DNA of 64,000 bases, from assembly GCF_003324565.1 (NCBI RefSeq), contig NZ_QOLA01000002.1:682001-746000 (forward strand), given 5' to 3'. The notes under the pieces are model-generated. The model had not been told where the DNA came from, did no database searches, and was given only the letters and a program-made list of their open reading frames with translations. Made by a program: the position numbers and the translations under genes. Position 1 is the stretch's first letter, and the number at the start of each line of letters is the position of its first letter. Positions 63,517 to 64,000 of this stretch are shown one piece after another. The stretch is from Streptomyces sp. SDr-06 (GTDB taxonomy: Bacteria > Actinomycetota > Actinomycetes > Streptomycetales > Streptomycetaceae).

Positions 63517-64000
63517 TCAGCGCGCGGCGGCTTCGAGAGATTCCCGGGCGGCGGCGGCCACGTGGTCGGCCGTGAAGCCGAACTCCTGGAAGAGGACCTT
63601 GCCGTCGGCCGAAGCGCCGAAGTGCTCCAGCGAGACGATGCGGCCCGCGTCCCCGACGTAGCGGTGCCAGGTCAGACCGATACCGGCCTCGACCGCGACC
63701 CGCGCCTTGACCGACGGCGGCAGGACGCTGTCCTTGTACGCCTGGTCCTGCTCCTCGAACCACTCGACGCACGGCATCGAGACCACGCGGGTCGGGATGC
63801 CGGCCGCCTGGAGCTGCTCGCGCGCGCCGACGGCGAGCTGGACCTCGGAGCCGGTGGCGATGAGCACGACCTGGGGGTCGCCGCCCTCCGCGTCGAACAG
63901 GACGTAACCGCCCTTGGCGGCGTCCTCGTCGACCTCGTACGTCGGCACACCCTGGCGAGTCAGCACGAGGCCGTGCGGGGCCCCCTTGCCGAACACCTTG
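63517..64000 (-). CDS. tkt: Transketolase (C-terminal part, runs off right edge)
   Basis: Thiamine diphosphate-dependent transfer of two-carbon units in the pentose phosphate pathway. Only the last 161 codons are in the window; the N-terminal thiamine-binding domains lie beyond 64000. Visible are [12 protein letters not shown] (end of the pyrimidine domain), [32 protein letters not shown] and the closing [14 protein letters not shown] [23 protein letters not shown], all typical of the C-terminal domain. It is the upstream gene of tal-zwf-opcA-pgl. Confidence 0.95.
   Translation of the reverse strand, partial: KVFGKGAPHGLVLTRQGVPTYEVDEDAAKGGYVLFDAEGGDPQVVLIATGSEVQLAVGAREQLQAAGIPTRVVSMPCVEWFEEQDQAYKDSVLPPSVKARVAVEAGIGLTWHRYVGDAGRIVSLEHFGASADGKVLFQEFGFTADHVAAAARESLEAAAR

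Overview
The window reads as a chromosomal core segment of a Streptomyces (or a very close actinomycete). The DNA is very GC-rich with third-position G/C coding, and GTG starts are common. The gene set is also diagnostic: WhiA, RbpA, OpcA, a mycothiol-dependent maleylpyruvate isomerase-like protein, SNF2-SWIM, DUF2293 and DUF3592 proteins, and a transketolase-transaldolase-zwf-opcA-pgl run. No tRNA, rRNA, CRISPR, insertion sequence or prophage was seen.

Layout. 1-8.6 kb: hrpB helicase (cut by the left edge), a methyltransferase, rpsA with a long leader, a PAC2 protein behind a sigma-R-type promoter, coaE, and small DUF3592, TPR and membrane proteins. 8.7-20.2 kb: accessory genes, namely an acyltransferase-like protein, a lipoprotein, a three-gene esterase operon, an SNF2 helicase-SWIM operon, a HAD-like protein and a DUF2293 protein. 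20.2-26.8 kb: a degenerate uridine-kinase-like protein facing psuG-psuK, a cupin, an MFS carrier, an O6-alkylguanine-DNA alkyltransferase and an MHYT membrane protein. 26.8-33 kb: uvrB, two TerD-type stress proteins (one a long fusion) and a TerC-family exporter behind a yybP-ykoY-type manganese riboswitch. 33-43.5 kb: an MHS-type transporter, a metallo-hydrolase, a maleylpyruvate isomerase-like protein, uvrA, a PfkB kinase, a Rieske lipoprotein, an XRE regulator and two secreted proteins, one a papain-like protease. 43.6-48.6 kb: the uvrC-rapZ-yvcK-whiA operon. 48.7-64 kb: a large secreted M14 peptidase, glycolytic gap-pgk-tpiA, secG, rbpA, an MFS carrier, pgi, and on the minus strand the pentose phosphate operon tkt-tal-zwf-opcA-pgl.

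The most coherent signal is regulatory. Six sites match the RecA-independent (PafBC-type) DNA-damage promoter, TTGTC(A/G)-N12-TAnnnT. They precede the SNF2-SWIM operon, the alkyltransferase, uvrB, uvrC and an MFS transporter, and one is an orphan at 34.44 kb. Excision repair (uvrA, uvrB, uvrC), direct reversal (ogt), a chromatin-type ATPase pair and an efflux pump therefore seem to share a damage response. In uvrB, uvrC and ogt the -10 box lies 6-7 nt from the start codon, implying leaderless mRNAs. The same spacing occurs at about seven other genes here.

Other points worth attention: the TerD-linker-coiled coil-ATPase-like fusion, histone-H1-like Lys/Ala tails on UvrA and OpcA, a uridine-kinase-like protein with a destroyed P-loop beside the pseudouridine pathway, a degenerate GATGACG-type repeat tract, and a DUF2293 gene whose only well-placed start is AUU. 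All assignments come from reading the sequence by eye; no database search was run.
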